64,000 bases of DNA from Pontimonas salivibrio. Its GTDB lineage: Bacteria; Actinomycetota; Actinomycetes; Actinomycetales; Microbacteriaceae. Shown in pieces: positions 54,929 through 64,000 of the stretch. Location of the stretch: contig NZ_CP026923.1 in assembly GCF_002950575.1 (NCBI RefSeq), positions 434,001-498,000 on the forward strand. Direction: 5' to 3'. A program made the position numbers and the translations under genes. The notes under the pieces are model-generated. The model made no database searches. It was given only the letters and a program-made list of their open reading frames with translations, and was not told where the DNA came from. How positions within the stretch are numbered: the stretch's first letter is position 1; each line of letters starts with the position of its first letter.

Positions 54929-55691
54929 GGAACACCGCGGACCAGTGGCACACGAAAGCCAACACGGTAAAGACGTGGAAGATTTCGTGAAAGCCAAACA
55001 CTCTGGCTGACGGATTAGGCCACTTGGTGGCGTAGACGACGGCACCCAGCGTGTAGAGCAAGCCGCCGGCGACGACGAGGACCATCATCGCCTGGTTGGC
55101 TTCCCACAATTCTGGGGTGTACATCACGGCAGCCCAACCGAGCAAGAGATACAGGGGCACATAAATCCAACGGGGTGCGTTTAGCCACAAAACCCGCAAA
55201 CCCACACCCAGTAGTGCCCCCGACCACACCAAAGTCAACAACAGTGTGCCCTGTGCGGGCACTAAAGCCAGAGTGGCGATGGGGGTGTACGTACCGGCGA
55301 TGAGGAAAAAGATGTTGGAGTGATCAATGCGTCGCAGGATGGCTTTTGTCCAGGTAGACCACGTAAACCGGTGATAGGTGGCCGACACACCAAATAGGGC
55401 CAGGGAGCTGAGCGCAAAGACAGCGCTCGACACGGTCGCGACAACTCCGTCTGCGAGGACGACCAACACAATGCCGGCAACGATGGCGAAAGGGAATGTG
55501 CCCAGGTGTATCCAACCCCGCCAGCTGGGTGTGATGGCAGAGGCGTGGTAGTCAATGGCCTCCTCCACGAAGGGAACAGCCAGGTAGCCCTCGTCCTCGC
55601 CCAACCCGTCGCCGTTGCTCTGGCCCGGGGAGAAGTCGGATTGCAACGGCTCGTCTGCAGGTGACTGTGGGCGTTTCGAGGAGTGGTTCAC
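54903..55691 (-). CDS. Hemolysin III/TrhA (PAQR-like) family membrane protein
   Basis: The 262-residue protein has about seven helices after a polar 70-residue N-terminus. Family motifs are FGVSATYHRFTW, RRIDHSNIFFLIAGTYTPI near the middle and FHEIFHVFTVLAFVCHW at the end; the His and Ser residues are the expected metal site of the PAQR fold. Members are linked to membrane energetics and lipid state; hemolysis is not shown for most. The long N-terminal extension is unusual for the family. Confidence 0.9.
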   Translation of the reverse strand: MNHSSKRPQSPADEPLQSDFSPGQSNGDGLGEDEGYLAVPFVEEAIDYHASAITPSWRGWIHLGTFPFAIVAGIVLVVLADGVVATVSSAVFALSSLALFGVSATYHRFTWSTWTKAILRRIDHSNIFFLIAGTYTPIATLALVPAQGTLLLTLVWSGALLGVGLRVLWLNAPRWIYVPLYLLLGWAAVMYTPELWEANQAMMVLVVAGGLLYTLGAVVYATKWPNPSARVFGFHEIFHVFTVLAFVCHWSAVFLIAVNPPL

Positions 55692-55778
55692 ACCCCCACG
55701 CTAAGACCCATCGGCTGAGCATGCAGCCAATGGTGGCACCCGTGCACGGTGGCCCAGGAATGGGACTACGGTAGTCCT

Positions 55779-56564
55779 GTGCCTCGCAGAAGTCTGATTC
55801 CCGGACTGGGGTTGATCTACAGCCTCTACACCCGCCGCCTCAAAGGTCAGGTGGACGGCAAAAACCACCCCCGCCACATTGGGCTCATTCTCGATGGCAA
55901 CCGTCGTTGGGCGAAACAGCGTGCCCTCGAGTCCTCCTCCCACGGCCACCGAGCGGGTGCGGACAAGATTCACGAGTTTCTCACCTGGTGTGATGACCTT
56001 GGCGTTGAAGTGGTCACCCTCTACCTGCTGTCCACCGACAACATCACTGGCCGCGATAAGGCAGAACTTGATGCCCTGTGCGACATCATTGAATCCTTAG
56101 CCGACCAACTCTCTCGTTTCCGCAACTGGCGAGTCCAACACGTCGGTCACCGTGATGACCTCCCCGACGGCCTGCTTGGTCAACTCGATGCCGCAACAGC
56201 CAGAACAGAGAACAACTCGGGCCTCCATGTCAACCTTGCTGTGGGTTATGGCGGTCGACAAGAAATCACCCAGGCGGTACGCCGCTTGGTCGACGCCCAC
56301 CACCAGCAGGGTGGTGACTTGGAAGGCCTCGCCGAAACAGTCAGTGTGGAGAGCATCGCCCAACACCTCTACACCGGGGGGCAACCAGATCTTGATTTGG
56401 TGATTCGCACCTCCGGCGAACAACGCTTAAGCGATTTCATGATTTGGCAGGCCGCCCACAGCGAGTTTTACTTCGTTGAAGCATTGGGGCCTGATTTGCG
56501 GGAGGTCGACTTTCTTCGAGCCATGCGCGACTACGGTCGTCGGGCCCGACGGTTTGGTCACTAG
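55779..56564 (+). CDS. uppS: Isoprenyl transferase (cis-prenyl diphosphate synthase)
   Basis: The enzyme joins isopentenyl units in cis configuration to build the polyprenyl carrier lipid for wall synthesis. From GTG 55779 it has 261 residues, with HIGLILDGNRRWAKQ (catalytic Asp), STDNITGRDKAELDAL, the NLAVGYGGRQEI stretch and LVIRTSGEQRLSDFMIWQ. GTG 55749 would add ten residues; neither start has a clear ribosome site. Substrate isoprenoids come from the pathway that includes IspE and IspH, both encoded here. Confidence 0.95.
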   Translation: MPRRSLIPGLGLIYSLYTRRLKGQVDGKNHPRHIGLILDGNRRWAKQRALESSSHGHRAGADKIHEFLTWCDDLGVEVVTLYLLSTDNITGRDKAELDALCDIIESLADQLSRFRNWRVQHVGHRDDLPDGLLGQLDAATARTENNSGLHVNLAVGYGGRQEITQAVRRLVDAHHQQGGDLEGLAETVSVESIAQHLYTGGQPDLDLVIRTSGEQRLSDFMIWQAAHSEFYFVEALGPDLREVDFLRAMRDYGRRARRFGH

Positions 56565-56671
56565 GAGTTCACCTTTCTGGCTGTGTGCGGCCGCGTGTCT
56601 TCTCTTGCTCTGGCGGGCTGCTGACGTAGCGTCTGTGGGTAACGCGATACCTCAGCTCCGAAGGAGACACG

Positions 56672-58024
56672 GTGACCCGATCCGCAACCCCTCGTTCAAC
56701 TACCAGCGCCAGCACCACTCAGGCCGACACGAGGGAGCGGACGTTCGTCCTCGACACCTCAGTGCTGCTGAGTGATCCGGGAGCACTGTTTCGCTTTGCC
56801 GAGCACCACGTGGTACTCCCCGTGGTTGTTATTTCGGAGCTAGAGGGCAAACGCCACGATCCAGAAATTGGCTATTTTGCTCGCCAAGCATTGCGGTACT
56901 TGGATGATTTGCGCCAACAACATGAACGCTTGGACTTTCCGATCAGTGTGGGTGATGGCGGAACCCTGCGGGTTGAACTGAACCACTCCAACCAGTCGGT
57001 GTTGCCCAGTGGTTTGCAGTTGGGTGACAACGATTCACGGATTTTGGCTGTTGCGGTCAATCTTGCAGCCGAGGATATCCCGGTCACTGTGGTGTCTAAA
57101 GACCTCCCCATGAGGGTCAAAGCGGCGTCGGTGGGTCTCGCCGCCGAGGAATACCGTGCGGAATTGGCTGTCGATTCGGGTTGGACGGGACTGTCAGAAA
57201 TCGCTTTGGGTTCCGAAGACGTTCAAGCCCTGTACGACAACGAGTCGTTGAAGACGGAGCTGGTGGAAGACCTGCCGCTCAATACCGGTGTGGTGATTTC
57301 CAGTGAACGCGGTTCGGCGTTGGGTCGAGTGACGGCACGGAAGACCATCAGTTTGGTCCACGGTGACCGCGACCTTTTTGGTCTCCATGGCCGCTCAGCA
57401 GAACAGCGGTTGGCGATTGACCTGCTGTTGGATAACAGCGTGGGAATGGTTTCGTTGGGGGGCCGCGCGGGAACCGGTAAGTCTGCCCTGGCGTTGTGTG
57501 CCGGGCTGGAAGCGGTGCTCGAGCGCAATCTGCATCGGAAAATCATGGTGTTTCGCCCCCTTTACGCCGTCGGTGGCCAAGAGCTCGGATACCTCCCCGG
57601 TGATCACGCCGAGAAGATGAACCCCTGGGCGGAAGCCACTTTTGACACGTTGGGCTCTGTGGTGTCCTCGAATGTGGTGAGTGAAGTCATGGAGCGGGGG
57701 ATTCTGGAAGTGTTACCGCTTACTCACATCCGTGGTCGGTCACTCCACGACGCCTTCGTGATTGTGGATGAGGCTCAATCTTTAGAGCGAAACGTGTTGC
57801 TCACGGTGTTGAGTCGTATCGGGCAAAACTCTCGTGTGGTACTCACCCACGATGTGGCCCAGCGTGACAACTTGCGCGTGGGTCGACACGACGGTGTAGC
57901 CAGCGTGATTGAAGCGTTGAAGGGCCAGTCCCTCTTTGGCCACGTCACGCTGTCGCGCTCCGAGCGCAGCCAAATTGCCGCACTGGTCACTGACCTGCTG
58001 GAGGGCGGCCAGCACCACCAATAA
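56672..58024 (+). CDS. PhoH-family ATPase with N-terminal PIN domain
   Basis: The 450-residue protein joins a PIN ribonuclease domain ([12 protein letters not shown], with acidic residues at D28 and later [10 protein letters not shown] and [11 protein letters not shown]) to a PhoH ATPase (Walker [13 protein letters not shown], Walker [13 protein letters not shown]). Such PIN-PhoH (YlaK/PhoH2) proteins are reported to unwind and cleave RNA. GTG 56672 follows AAGGAG. It sits between uppS and fumC, a frequent actinobacterial order. Confidence 0.92.
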   Translation: MTRSATPRSTTSASTTQADTRERTFVLDTSVLLSDPGALFRFAEHHVVLPVVVISELEGKRHDPEIGYFARQALRYLDDLRQQHERLDFPISVGDGGTLRVELNHSNQSVLPSGLQLGDNDSRILAVAVNLAAEDIPVTVVSKDLPMRVKAASVGLAAEEYRAELAVDSGWTGLSEIALGSEDVQALYDNESLKTELVEDLPLNTGVVISSERGSALGRVTARKTISLVHGDRDLFGLHGRSAEQRLAIDLLLDNSVGMVSLGGRAGTGKSALALCAGLEAVLERNLHRKIMVFRPLYAVGGQELGYLPGDHAEKMNPWAEATFDTLGSVVSSNVVSEVMERGILEVLPLTHIRGRSLHDAFVIVDEAQSLERNVLLTVLSRIGQNSRVVLTHDVAQRDNLRVGRHDGVASVIEALKGQSLFGHVTLSRSERSQIAALVTDLLEGGQHHQ

Positions 58025-58083
58025 ACCCACCAGGAACCCGGGTGTGGATGACGCCCTGTGGGGCCGGGTGGTGAGCGTGTGGC

Positions 58084-59487
58084 TTAAAGTCCGGGTGTGG
58101 TCATACTCAGCACGTCTAAGGATGCGTCGAGTTGTTCTTCGCTTAGTTCACCACGCTCGACAAAGCCCAAAGCAATCACCGCTTCACGGATAGTGATCTT
58201 TTCTGCCACTGCGTGCTTGGCGACCTTGGCGGCAGCTTCATATCCGATGAAGCGATTCAGGGGGGTCACAATCGAGGGGGAGGATTCGGCTAAGGCACGT
58301 GCGCGCTCCACGTTGACTTCCAACCCGGCCACCGTTTTATCGGCAAAAGCCCGTGACGCGTTGGCGATCAGTCGGGTGGACTCCAACAGGGACGACGCCA
58401 TCACGGGGATGGCGACATTGAGTTCAAAGTTTCCACTCGCTCCCGCCCAGGCGACCGTCTGGTCGTTTCCGACCACCTTTGCGCACACCATGAGGAGAGC
58501 TTCGGGGATGACGGGGTTCACTTTGCCCGGCATGATCGAACTGCCCGGTTGCAAATCGGGTAGTGCCAGCTCACCTAAACCGGTGTTGGGTCCACTGCCC
58601 ATCCACCGCACATCGTTGGCAATTTTTGTCAGCGATACGGCAATGGTGCGAAGGGCGCCGGAGGCTTCGACCAAACCATCCCTCGCGCCCTGGGCTTCAA
58701 AGTGGTCCAGCGCTTCAGTCAGTGGCAGACCGGTGTGGGTTGCCAGAAGCGCAATGACGCGCTCGGAAAAGCCCACCGGGGTGTTAATCCCTGTACCGGT
58801 GGCTGTTCCTCCAAGTGGCACTTCTGCTACGCGGGGAAGGGCGGAGTGAATCCGCTCAATGCCGAGGCGCACTTGGCGGGCATACCCACTAAATTCTTGG
58901 CCAAATGTGACCGGGGTGGCATCCATCAGGTGGGTGCGCCCAGGCTTTACGACGGTGGCCCACGCTTGTGCTTTGTCCTCGAGAGCCCTGGCGAGGTGCT
59001 CCAGTGCCGGTACGACATCGTTGACCAGCGCGCTGGTGACAGCGACGTGCACGGATGTGGGAAAGACGTCGTTAGAGGATTGGGAAGCGTTGACGTGGTC
59101 GTTGGGGTGAATGCTCTCGTTCGATTCGCGACTGGCCAGCGTGGCTAACACTTCGTTCATGTTCATATTCGACGAGGTGCCACTGCCGGTTTGGTAGGTG
59201 TCGACCGGGAAGTGCTCGAGGTGGTGGCCAGAGATGACCTCATCCGCTGCGTGAATGATTGCTTGGGCGATATCTGCGCTCAGGATTCCCAATTCTTGGT
59301 TAGCTGATGCGGCAGCTTTTTTGACTTCGGCCAGCGCAATGATGTGGCCGGGCTCTAAACCGCGACCCGAGATGGGGAAGTTTTCGACAGCTCTCTGGGT
59401 TTGTGCGCGGTAGAGGGCATCTTTGGGGACGCGCACTTCGCCCATAGTGTCGTGTTCGATACGAAAGTCGTGATCATCGGAGGTCAT
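58084..59487 (-). CDS. fumC: Class II fumarate hydratase
   Basis: FumC interconverts fumarate and malate in the citric acid cycle without iron. The 467-residue protein has [36 protein letters not shown], the [16 protein letters not shown] catalytic-His region and the family signature [11 protein letters not shown]. It is convergent with the PhoH gene. Its 5' neighbour on the same strand is the DUF4245 gene, 124 bases away. Confidence 0.96.
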   Translation of the reverse strand: MTSDDHDFRIEHDTMGEVRVPKDALYRAQTQRAVENFPISGRGLEPGHIIALAEVKKAAASANQELGILSADIAQAIIHAADEVISGHHLEHFPVDTYQTGSGTSSNMNMNEVLATLASRESNESIHPNDHVNASQSSNDVFPTSVHVAVTSALVNDVVPALEHLARALEDKAQAWATVVKPGRTHLMDATPVTFGQEFSGYARQVRLGIERIHSALPRVAEVPLGGTATGTGINTPVGFSERVIALLATHTGLPLTEALDHFEAQGARDGLVEASGALRTIAVSLTKIANDVRWMGSGPNTGLGELALPDLQPGSSIMPGKVNPVIPEALLMVCAKVVGNDQTVAWAGASGNFELNVAIPVMASSLLESTRLIANASRAFADKTVAGLEVNVERARALAESSPSIVTPLNRFIGYEAAAKVAKHAVAEKITIREAVIALGFVERGELSEEQLDASLDVLSMTTPGL

Positions 59488-59611
59488 CAGTTACCTTCCT
59501 CGGGGTGACGGGGTGTGTGCGGTCGCAGTCATTCTGTGGTCGCATTGCTCGGGCGATGGGAGGCCGAAGGCGTCCACTCGCCAGACAGCATACCGGCGGG
59601 ATGTGTTCTAC

Positions 59612-60220
59612 TCAGGGCCAGATTGCGGGGTAACCGCGCTGAATGGTCGAGGCGATGAACAACACCCCGGATTCTGTGGTTCCCGAGACCACGACGAGAC
59701 CCATTGTGGTGTCCGCCGTCAGTGCGTAGGAGGCATTACCCGGGTCAGAAACACCACTGCGGTCAATGAGCGTCCAACGAATTGTGTCGGAGCCCGCCAA
59801 GGTGGTCTCGGACTGGTCACCACCTGGGCCAATGATTTCGGTGAGGGCGTCACCGCTGGGGCTGAAGACTTGGGCGATTTCGACATAGTCACCGGTGGTA
59901 CTAATCAGCCCAATCGCCCACATTTGGCCGAAAGTTTCGTCAGAGATGGTGGCACGGTTTGATGACCACGTGTCATCCAGGTCGGGGACAATCAGGTCAG
60001 CGGGTGCGCTGGGTGCGGCTTGACTGGCGACTGCTTCATAGTCGATGGGTTGCGGGATGGTCTCATCTGGCCTGGCGACCACCAATACCAAAAACACGAC
60101 GATGCCGAGTGAGGCACCGATGGAGGCCACCAAGTTTCGAATATTTTGTCGCTGCCGGCGAAGCCTCTTCGCTTCTTCCTTACGGGCTCTGGCTTCTTCG
60201 GGAGTTTCCTGGTTACTCAT
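59612..60220 (-). CDS. DUF4245 membrane protein
   Basis: The 202-residue protein has a highly charged N-terminus ([18 protein letters not shown]), one transmembrane helix (about residues 34-55) and an outside domain with DTWSSNRA and [12 protein letters not shown]4245 is an actinobacterial family of unknown function usually found between xseB and fumC or glpX, as here. ATG 60220 overlaps the xseB stop by eight bases, so translation is coupled; a start at 60277 is not needed. Confidence 0.88.
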   Translation of the reverse strand: MSNQETPEEARARKEEAKRLRRQRQNIRNLVASIGASLGIVVFLVLVVARPDETIPQPIDYEAVASQAAPSAPADLIVPDLDDTWSSNRATISDETFGQMWAIGLISTTGDYVEIAQVFSPSGDALTEIIGPGGDQSETTLAGSDTIRWTLIDRSGVSDPGNASYALTADTTMGLVVVSGTTESGVLFIASTIQRGYPAIWP

Positions 60221-60446
60221 CCGCGGCTTTTCGGGCCGAATCGAGGCGCTGGCGGGCATTATCAAGCCACTGTTCACAGCGTGTGGCGAGGGCTTCGCCT
60301 CGCTCCCACAACGAAATGGATTCTTCTAGGGTCACCTGACCTTGTTCCAGGCGGCTGACAACGTCAACGAGCTCGTCTCGAGCTTGCTCGTAACTGAGGG
60401 CGGCAATATCCTCGGGAAGCTCGGGGGCGCTATCGGGAGTGGTCAC
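60213..60446 (-). CDS. xseB: Exodeoxyribonuclease VII small subunit
   Basis: The 77-residue helical protein has the family pattern [20 protein letters not shown] and [22 protein letters not shown]. Several copies bind one XseA to form exonuclease VII, which degrades single-stranded DNA from both ends during repair. It follows xseA by 24 bases and overlaps the DUF4245 gene. Confidence 0.95.
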   Translation of the reverse strand: MTTPDSAPELPEDIAALSYEQARDELVDVVSRLEQGQVTLEESISLWERGEALATRCEQWLDNARQRLDSARKAADE

Positions 60447-60470
60447 GAGACCATCCTAAGAGTCCGTGTC

Positions 60471-61685
60471 TTAAGAGTCCGTGACTTCTGCAGCGATTTC
60501 GCCGTCCTTGACCCGGAGGCGTAACGCATCGCCGGCCTTCACCGACTGCGGCGAACTGACCAGTTCGCCGGAAGCCAATTGAACGATGGCGTAACCACGA
60601 TCGAGGGTGGCTTGCGGGGAGAGCGCACGGACGCTTGCCCGCAGGGACTCCAGCCGGGAGTGTTGCAACGTCAAAAGGGTGTCCGTGACGTCCACACCTC
60701 GCTGAACTAGGCGCAGCACATCTTCGGCGTGACGATCAACCACCGTGCTGGGCGTGGCCACGACGGGTCGTTGTCTCATCATCTCAAGGCGCTCGGTTTC
60801 ACCATCGATGATGCCCTGGAGGCGAAGGGTCAACCGTGAGCGTGCTTCGTTGATGCGCCGGCGCTCTTCCGCGACATCGGGAACTACCCGTTTGGCGGCA
60901 TCAGTGGGGGTCGATGCCCGAACATCCGCCACATCGTCCAAAAGGGGTTTGTCTGCTTCGTGCCCAATGGCACTAATCACCGGGATATCGAGTGCTGCCA
61001 CTCGGCGTAACAGGCGCTCATCGCTAAAGGGAAGGAGGTGTTGGAAATCACCGCCGCCTCGGGCGATCACAATGACGTCAACTCCGCTGGCCTCGAGGCG
61101 ATCTAAGGCGGCAATAATTTCTGGCACCGCGCGATCGCCTTGAACACTGGCGTGTTCGACCTGAAATTGCACCTCAGGCCAACGGGCGGTGGCGTTGTGT
61201 AACACGTCTTTTTCGGCGTCTGAATCTTTTGCGGTGACCAAACCCACACTCTGTGGCAAAAACGGTGGCACTTTTTTGCGCTCCGGGTCGAACAGGCCCT
61301 CCGCGGTGAGTGCGACACGGAGAGCTTCAATCTTGGCCAGTAGTTCACCAAGCCCCGCAAGGCGCAAATCCAAAACATTCATGGACAGTTTGCCGCCGCG
61401 GACATACCAGTTGGGCTTGACCTTCAGTAGAACACGGTCGCCTTGGCCGACCCCTTCGGGGATGCGCTCCCTGGTGGTGCGCCAAATGGTGATGTCGACG
61501 GTGACGTCTTCTTCCGGGTCTTTGACCCGCCCATAGACGTGACCACCGGAGCTACCCCACTGGGTAATTTCTGCTTCAATCCACACCGAACCGAGCCGGT
61601 TGATGTAGACCTCGAGGGATTCAGAAAGGCGTTGCAGGCTCCACGGAGACTCCGGTGACGAATCGTTTCCCGCTGTGCTGCTCAC
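60471..61685 (-). CDS. xseA: Exodeoxyribonuclease VII large subunit
   Basis: The 404-residue protein has an N-terminal OB-fold ([23 protein letters not shown]-like, in parts), the catalytic core with [15 protein letters not shown] and [41 protein letters not shown], a long coiled coil (about 250-350) and a C-terminal DRGYAIVQ motif. It forms exonuclease VII with the product of the next gene, xseB. A TTAAGAGTCCGTG direct repeat marks the spacer and its stop region. Confidence 0.95.
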   Translation of the reverse strand: MSSTAGNDSSPESPWSLQRLSESLEVYINRLGSVWIEAEITQWGSSGGHVYGRVKDPEEDVTVDITIWRTTRERIPEGVGQGDRVLLKVKPNWYVRGGKLSMNVLDLRLAGLGELLAKIEALRVALTAEGLFDPERKKVPPFLPQSVGLVTAKDSDAEKDVLHNATARWPEVQFQVEHASVQGDRAVPEIIAALDRLEASGVDVIVIARGGGDFQHLLPFSDERLLRRVAALDIPVISAIGHEADKPLLDDVADVRASTPTDAAKRVVPDVAEERRRINEARSRLTLRLQGIIDGETERLEMMRQRPVVATPSTVVDRHAEDVLRLVQRGVDVTDTLLTLQHSRLESLRASVRALSPQATLDRGYAIVQLASGELVSSPQSVKAGDALRLRVKDGEIAAEVTDS

Positions 61686-61754
61686 TGCTCCAGGCTAAGC
61701 CACTGGGGTGAGATTTTTCAGCCTCATGGTCCCTGCCCTAGCTACACTGGGCGG

Positions 61755-62822
61755 GTGACTATTTCCAACGGATCTGCGACCCTGCTCGAGCAACCCGTTA
61801 TTCCGGCGCGGCGAGAAAAGCTTCAAGATCTCCCCGTGTCGGGGACAAAACGGATCCTGCTTGCAGCCCCTCGCGGGTATTGCGCGGGTGTTGACCGCGC
61901 GGTCATTGCCGTCGAAAAAGCCCTCGAGCGCTACGGCGCCCCGGTGTACGTGCGCAAGCAAATCGTCCACAACATTCACGTGGTCCGCGAACTTGAAGCG
62001 CGTGGCGTGGTCTTTGTTGATGAGGTGGAAGAAGTACCCGAAGGCTCCACCATTGTCTTTAGTGCCCACGGTGTCTCACCGATGGTGGTGGAAGAGGCGA
62101 AACAGCGTGACCTTCACGCCATTGACGCGACCTGTCCTCTGGTGACAAAGGTGCACCGCGAAGCGGTGCGCTTCTCGGGTCAAGATTTTTACATTGTGTT
62201 GATCGGCCACGACGGTCACGAAGAAGTCGAAGGCACAATGGGTCACGCTCCCGAGAACACCACCCTGGTCAATGACCCGGATGAGGCAGACCGGATTGAG
62301 ATTCCGGAAACGGAGAACCTCATTTGGTTGTCACAGACCACGTTGAGTGTCGATGAAACGATGGAAACCGTGCGGCGGCTGCGTGCACGCTTCCCACACC
62401 TGCAGGATCCCCCCAGCGACGACATTTGCTACGCCACCCAAAACCGGCAGGTGGCGATTAAGAAAATTGCCGAAGAGTGCGATTTGGTCATCGTGGTGGG
62501 ATCGGAAAACTCATCCAACAGTGTGCGCCTGGTGGAAGTGGCCCTGGAGTATGGTGCCCGCGCGTCTTACCGGGTCGACTACGCCAGCGAAATCAAACAG
62601 GAATGGTTGGAAGGGGTGAACACCATTGGTGTCACCTCAGGGGCTTCCGTTCCTGAAGTTCTTGTTGATCAGGCCTTAGAGGATTTGGCCGATGCGGGTT
62701 ATCGCGATGTGGAAGAAATTCGTACTGCTGAAGAGGACCTGCAGTTTTCACTTCCGAAAGAACTGCGCAAAGACGCTCAAGGAAAAACCGATGAGCGCGC
62801 TCTGGGTGGTCGCACCCGCTAA
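61755..62822 (+). CDS. ispH: 4-hydroxy-3-methylbut-2-enyl diphosphate reductase
   Basis: IspH makes isopentenyl and dimethylallyl diphosphate in the last step of the non-mevalonate pathway. The 355-residue protein has the three cluster-binding cysteines C43 (PRGYCAGV), C127 (DATCPLV) and C225 ([10 protein letters not shown]), with [12 protein letters not shown] and the TSGASVPE region. It is divergent from xseA, a common actinobacterial arrangement. Together with ispE it shows a working MEP route. Confidence 0.97.
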   Translation: MTISNGSATLLEQPVIPARREKLQDLPVSGTKRILLAAPRGYCAGVDRAVIAVEKALERYGAPVYVRKQIVHNIHVVRELEARGVVFVDEVEEVPEGSTIVFSAHGVSPMVVEEAKQRDLHAIDATCPLVTKVHREAVRFSGQDFYIVLIGHDGHEEVEGTMGHAPENTTLVNDPDEADRIEIPETENLIWLSQTTLSVDETMETVRRLRARFPHLQDPPSDDICYATQNRQVAIKKIAEECDLVIVVGSENSSNSVRLVEVALEYGARASYRVDYASEIKQEWLEGVNTIGVTSGASVPEVLVDQALEDLADAGYRDVEEIRTAEEDLQFSLPKELRKDAQGKTDERALGGRTR

Positions 62823-62829
62823 GAACTCA

Positions 62830-62850
62830 CAGTGCGCCTTTGGCGCACTG
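62830..62850. terminator. Shared terminator between ispH and fba
   Basis: A 9-bp stem (CAGTGCGCC / GGCGCACTG) with a TTT loop lies between two convergent genes, eight bases after the ispH stop and 20 before the fba stop. It probably serves both. Confidence 0.75.
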
Positions 62851-62869
62851 ACGCGTTTAGTGGGTCGTT

Positions 62870-63895
62870 CTATTTGAGGGCGTTGCCGGCAGAACCCAGC
62901 TGCTGGGCGGCGGAGACCACTCGAGCTGCCATGGCGGTTTCCGCATCCTTACCCCATGAGCGCGGGTCGTAGACCTTCTTGTTTCCCACTTCACCGTCGA
63001 CACGGAGCACCTGGTCGTATTTGGTGAGCATGGTGTGTGCGATGTTGCGGGTAAACGCATACTGGGTGTCCGTGTCGACGTTCATTTTGATGACACCGTG
63101 TGAAACGGCTGCGGCGATTTCTTCTTCGGTTGAGCCAGACCCGCCGTGGAAGACCAGGTCCATCGGTTTTGCTCCGGTGGAGAATTTGGCGGCCAAACCT
63201 TCTTGAATTTCGGCTAAGAGTTCGGGCTTCAGTGTGACGTTTCCTGGCTTATAGACACCGTGAACGTTTCCGAAGGTCAACGCGGTGAGGTAACGACCCT
63301 TTTCGCCGAGGCCGAGCGCTTCGACCGTTGCGATGGCGTCTTCGAGGGTGGTGTACAGCTTGTCGTTGATTTCGTGGCTGACACCGTCTTCTTCTCCACC
63401 GACGACACCAATTTCCACTTCAAGGATTTGCCCGATTGCGCTGGTGCGCTCGAGCAATTCCTGGGCGATCTGAAGGTTTTCCGCCAACGGCACGGCTGAT
63501 CCGTCCCACATGTGGGACTGGAACAGGGGGGCCCGGCCGGCTTTTACTTCAGCTTCGGAGTAACTAATCAGCGGGCGAACAAACCCGTCGAGGGCGTCTT
63601 TGGGGCAGTGGTCGGTGTGGACGGCGACGTGGATGGGGTAATTCTTTGCCACTTCGGTGACGTATTGGGCAAAAGCAATAGCGCCGGAGACTCGGGCTTT
63701 GATGGTGTGACCGGAGAAGTAGTCAGCACCACCGGTTGAGACCTGGATGATGCCGTCCGATTCGGCTTCGGCGAAGCCCTGGAGGGTGGCGTTGATGGTT
63801 TGGGAAGAGCTGACGTTGATGGCGGGGAGTGCGAATCCGCGGTCTTTCGCCTGGTCGATGATGTGGGCGTACTGTTCGGTGCTGACAACCGGCAT
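62870..63895 (-). CDS. fba: Class II fructose-bisphosphate aldolase
   Basis: The zinc-dependent aldolase splits or forms fructose-1,6-bisphosphate in glycolysis and gluconeogenesis. The 341-residue TIM barrel has the metal-binding VHTDHCPKD, EVEIGVVGGEEDGV, TFGNVHGVYKPG and VFHGGSGSTEEEI. GTAGGAGAAACT precedes the ATG. With eno and gnd it is one of three central-carbon enzymes in the window. Confidence 0.97.
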   Translation of the reverse strand: MPVVSTEQYAHIIDQAKDRGFALPAINVSSSQTINATLQGFAEAESDGIIQVSTGGADYFSGHTIKARVSGAIAFAQYVTEVAKNYPIHVAVHTDHCPKDALDGFVRPLISYSEAEVKAGRAPLFQSHMWDGSAVPLAENLQIAQELLERTSAIGQILEVEIGVVGGEEDGVSHEINDKLYTTLEDAIATVEALGLGEKGRYLTALTFGNVHGVYKPGNVTLKPELLAEIQEGLAAKFSTGAKPMDLVFHGGSGSTEEEIAAAVSHGVIKMNVDTDTQYAFTRNIAHTMLTKYDQVLRVDGEVGNKKVYDPRSWGKDAETAMAARVVSAAQQLGSAGNALK

Positions 63896-64000
63896 GAGTT
63901 TCTCCTACGGGTAGCGATGACGTCGACACCAGCCTATCGCCCCGCCTGCAGGCGTTGAAGGGTCCCCGACCTTGTCGCCGGTGAGGACAAACGGGCGCCT
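63896..64000. other. Upstream region of fba to the window edge
   Basis: These 105 bases hold the fba ribosome site and probably its promoter. No other gene can be called before the sequence ends. Confidence 0.5.

Overview
The window looks like one chromosomal stretch of a high-GC actinobacterium, most likely a member of the Microbacteriaceae with a compact genome. Signs are the frequent GTG starts, ATGA and GTGA gene overlaps, actinobacterial families of unknown function (DUF501, DUF4307, DUF4245, DUF4349), TTGTCCACA-type DnaA boxes and actinobacterial gene order around uppS, fumC, xseAB, ispH and fba. The family placement is inference; aquatic small-genome lineages such as Pontimonas or Aquiluna relatives would fit.

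Region 1 (1-6122) is a sugar or amino-sugar catabolic locus: two ABC permease subunits, a SIS-domain phosphosugar protein, an FGGY kinase, a TIM-barrel isomerase/epimerase and, after a hairpin and about 430 bases of unassigned sequence, N-acetylglucosamine-6-phosphate deacetylase. Region 2 (6300-14740) is accessory. It holds a secreted LAxTG-type surface protein whose frame is cut by two in-frame stops, a HigBA-type toxin-antitoxin pair with a candidate operator, two closely related FAS1 (fasciclin) proteins around a monooxygenase-like protein and a DUF805 membrane protein, a DUF4349 lipoprotein, two alpha/beta hydrolases and an MFS transporter.

Region 3 (14820-18800) is the ribonucleotide reductase locus. 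DnaA-like and paired NrdR-like boxes precede nrdA. The nrdA frame ends without the usual cysteine pair; a 28-codon ORF starting on its stop codon (TGATG) encodes a peptide ending in CESCQ, which looks like the missing redox tail. The NrdB subunit has Phe where the radical Tyr should be and Glu as first metal ligand, the signature of class Ic (Mn/Fe) enzymes. Region 4 (18858-35600) carries an aldo/keto reductase, a YyaL-like protein, rsmI-metG-tatD-rsmA-transporter-ispE, lspA, an ABC-F ATPase, a MarR regulator, tRNA-Gln, glmU-prs and an amino acid permease.

Region 5 (35601-53520) holds gnd, rplY-pth (with a 16-bp hairpin inside the pth 5' frame and a doubtful start), mfd-mazG-hisS, a 12-bp minisatellite, eno-ftsB-DUF501-subtilase, NDH-2, a tRNA with a UAA (Leu) anticodon, lemA, an M48 protease, an AI-2E family protein and ilvA. 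Region 6 (53521-64000) has greA, DUF4307, a PAQR/hemolysin III protein, uppS, PhoH, fumC, DUF4245, xseB-xseA, ispH and fba. No insertion sequence, CRISPR array, rRNA or phage gene was seen.
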